This document shows, one piece after another, positions 4,556 through 5,830 of a DNA stretch of 5,830 bases. The position numbers and the translations under genes are program-made. The notes under the pieces are model-generated. The model was given only the letters and a program-made list of their open reading frames with translations. It did no database searches and was not told the origin of the DNA. This DNA comes from Bacteroidota bacterium (GTDB lineage Bacteria; Bacteroidota; Bacteroidia; Chitinophagales; Chitinophagaceae). Every line of letters begins with the position of its first letter. Positions within the stretch are counted from its first letter, which is position 1. Location of the stretch: contig JAKAJX010000021.1 in NCBI GenBank assembly GCA_021824855.1, positions 1-5,830 of the forward strand, in the 5' to 3' direction.

Positions 4556-5830
4556 TTATCTTTTAGCTCTGCGTGCAGGAAAGAAATTTCCTGTTTTTGC
4601 TTTGCGTGATGTTCCTTCTGGTGCCCCAAAATGTGTCATAGCACAACGAAATCCAATAGTGTTACTGCTTTGATCTTCTTCTAAAAAACGGCGTGTACCC
4701 GGACTTAGCCAATATGGTCTATCATTCCAGCTACCACCTTTTACCACCCTCGATTTATCGGATATTAAGGTTGTAAAACCATATCCATAATTAACGTTAC
4801 TGGAAGAATCACCATCTAAATAGTTAATGGCATAAGCATGTTGGTAATTTCTTCTATTCTTTAATGCTGAATCGGATTCGGGAATCATGCGAATTCTTCC
4901 TAAGCTATCACGAAGATTTCCTTCCCCTTTGCTTAAATCTGCTTGCTTGAAATCATTACCTCTAAATGGGTTAAAATCATCGGCATCTAAATTGGTAAGA
5001 GGTCGGTAAACATCGGCAACCCACTCACTCACATTGCCACTCATATTGTATATACCAAATCCATTGGGTGCATAAGATGTAACAGGGGCCGGTATAGCGG
5101 CATTATCATTTAATCCGCCGGCAATACCCATATTATCTCCATTACCACGTTTAAAATTAGCTAAGAATGCTCCTTGAAAAGAACCTTGACGGGTAGCTCT
5201 TAAATTATCGAAGCCATCATTTTGCCAAGCATAAATTTGTCTGTTTGCAATTACTTCTTCCCCTCTTTTTTTGGCACTTGGTTTTCTTTGTGGGTTTTGC
5301 ATAATATAGCCATAAGCTGCATATTCCCATTCTGCTTCGGTGGGTAATCTATAATCGCCAAATAAAATACCATCTTCAAATTTTACTTGAGTTCTGGGGC
5401 GTCCTTGAGCATCTCTTAAAGGATTATTTTTTGATGTAGCATATTTTCCGGGTTGAACTTGGTATTCGCCCATTAAATAAGATCGGGTATTAAAGTTTTC
5501 TTGTCCGCCGCCATTCATTTCGGTTTTAATATTATTAGGATTGATGAATCCTTTATTCTTTAATTCCAATTCGTTAACACGGTCGGTTCTCCAAATACAA
5601 AAATCATTGGCTTGTTTCCAACTAACTCCAACAACCGGATAATAATTATAGGCAGGATGTCGAAAATAAAGTTCAACATAAGGTTCGTTATAGGCCAATT
5701 CACTTCTCCAAACTAAGGTATCTGGTCGTGCATTTTCTAATACTTTAGCATATTGTGGATCGCTAAATACATTTTCTAACCAGTATAAATATTCTCGATA
5801 GTGTACATTGGCAACTTCTGTTTTGTCAAT
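4556..5830 (-). CDS. gldJ: Gliding motility / type IX secretion lipoprotein GldJ, 5'-truncated by window edge
   Basis: The frame is open to the right edge: 424 C-terminal residues are visible (about 560 in Flavobacterium), and the lipoprotein signal is off the window. The TTG at 5698 is an internal Leu; upstream codons continue the family sequence (ANVHYREYLYWLENVF, RPDTLVWRSELAYNEPYVEL). The body is a formylglycine-generating-enzyme-like (SUMF1) fold: YPVVGVSW (visible residues 64-71), DYRLPTEAEWEYAAYG (159-174), NMSGNVSEWVADVY (262-275), VVKGGSW (362-368), GTRRFLEEDQSSNTIGFRCA (378-397). The catalytic Cys pair of true FGE is not seen in the expected C-terminal context, so a structural role fits. 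In F. johnsoniae GldJ is an outer-membrane lipoprotein needed for gliding and for stability of the T9SS component GldK. The basic tail ARRAKR is intact, and a terminator follows. GldK shares this fold, but the RPDTLVWR-AYNEPYVE region and the murF neighbour favour GldJ. Confidence 0.88.
   Translation of the reverse strand: MDKTEVANVHYREYLYWLENVFSDPQYAKVLENARPDTLVWRSELAYNEPYVELYFRHPAYNYYPVVGVSWKQANDFCIWRTDRVNELELKNKGFINPNNIKTEMNGGGQENFNTRSYLMGEYQVQPGKYATSKNNPLRDAQGRPRTQVKFEDGILFGDYRLPTEAEWEYAAYGYIMQNPQRKPSAKKRGEEVIANRQIYAWQNDGFDNLRATRQGSFQGAFLANFKRGNGDNMGIAGGLNDNAAIPAPVTSYAPNGFGIYNMSGNVSEWVADVYRPLTNLDADDFNPFRGNDFKQADLSKGEGNLRDSLGRIRMIPESDSALKNRRNYQHAYAINYLDGDSSSNVNYGYGFTTLISDKSRVVKGGSWNDRPYWLSPGTRRFLEEDQSSNTIGFRCAMTHFGAPEGTSRKAKTGNFFPARRAKR

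Noticed and set aside
5696..5698. TTG as the start of the SUMF1-like gene
   Set aside because: The frame continues upstream to the window edge with sequence typical of GldJ (RPDTLVWRSELAYNEP), so this is an internal Leu codon.
4556..5830. Annotation as a catalytic formylglycine-generating (sulfatase-modifying) enzyme
   Set aside because: The fold matches, but the catalytic cysteine context of true FGE is not present and the sequence and neighbourhood fit GldJ, a structural lipoprotein.
1..5830. Mobile element, CRISPR array or defence system
   Set aside because: No transposase, integrase, repeat-spacer pattern or defence gene is visible on either strand, and the single tRNA has no adjacent integrase or duplicated 3' end within the window.

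Overview
The window looks like ordinary chromosomal backbone of a Bacteroidota bacterium. It is AT-rich, it carries the 3' part of gldJ (a gliding/type IX secretion lipoprotein gene confined to this phylum) next to murF, and it has exact TAnnTTTG promoter elements, which are the Bacteroidota -7 signature. Shine-Dalgarno sequences are not evident in front of the genes, as is usual in the phylum. Family-level placement is not possible from this sequence alone.

Left part, plus strand (1-1466): the C-terminal three quarters of a TatD-family metal-dependent DNase enters from the left edge and stops at 549. Just after it lies a TAnnTTTG promoter and a complete type II tRNA-Ser with anticodon GGA (583-670). 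A 247-bp AT-rich intergenic stretch follows, holding a widely spaced 11-bp inverted repeat. Then comes a small lipoprotein of unknown function with a GTG start that abuts an in-frame stop codon.

Right part, minus strand (1474-5830), in transcription order from the right edge: gldJ (5' end off the window), a hairpin and a strong intrinsic terminator, murF (with a possible promoter of its own), a Crp/Fnr-family regulator, a single-domain rhodanese, a second terminator-like inverted repeat, and a DUF983 membrane protein. The lipoprotein gene and the DUF983 gene converge with only 7 bp between their stop codons.

Functionally, murF makes the pentapeptide precursor of peptidoglycan and gldJ serves surface secretion and motility, so both are envelope genes. 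The Crp/Fnr regulator and the rhodanese form the pair most open to a regulatory hypothesis: the regulator has two cysteines in its sensor domain, and the short gap between the genes holds an imperfect palindrome. I see no mobile element, CRISPR array or clearly new system. The second-look items are the regulator-rhodanese pair, the start-codon ambiguities and the unknown lipoprotein.
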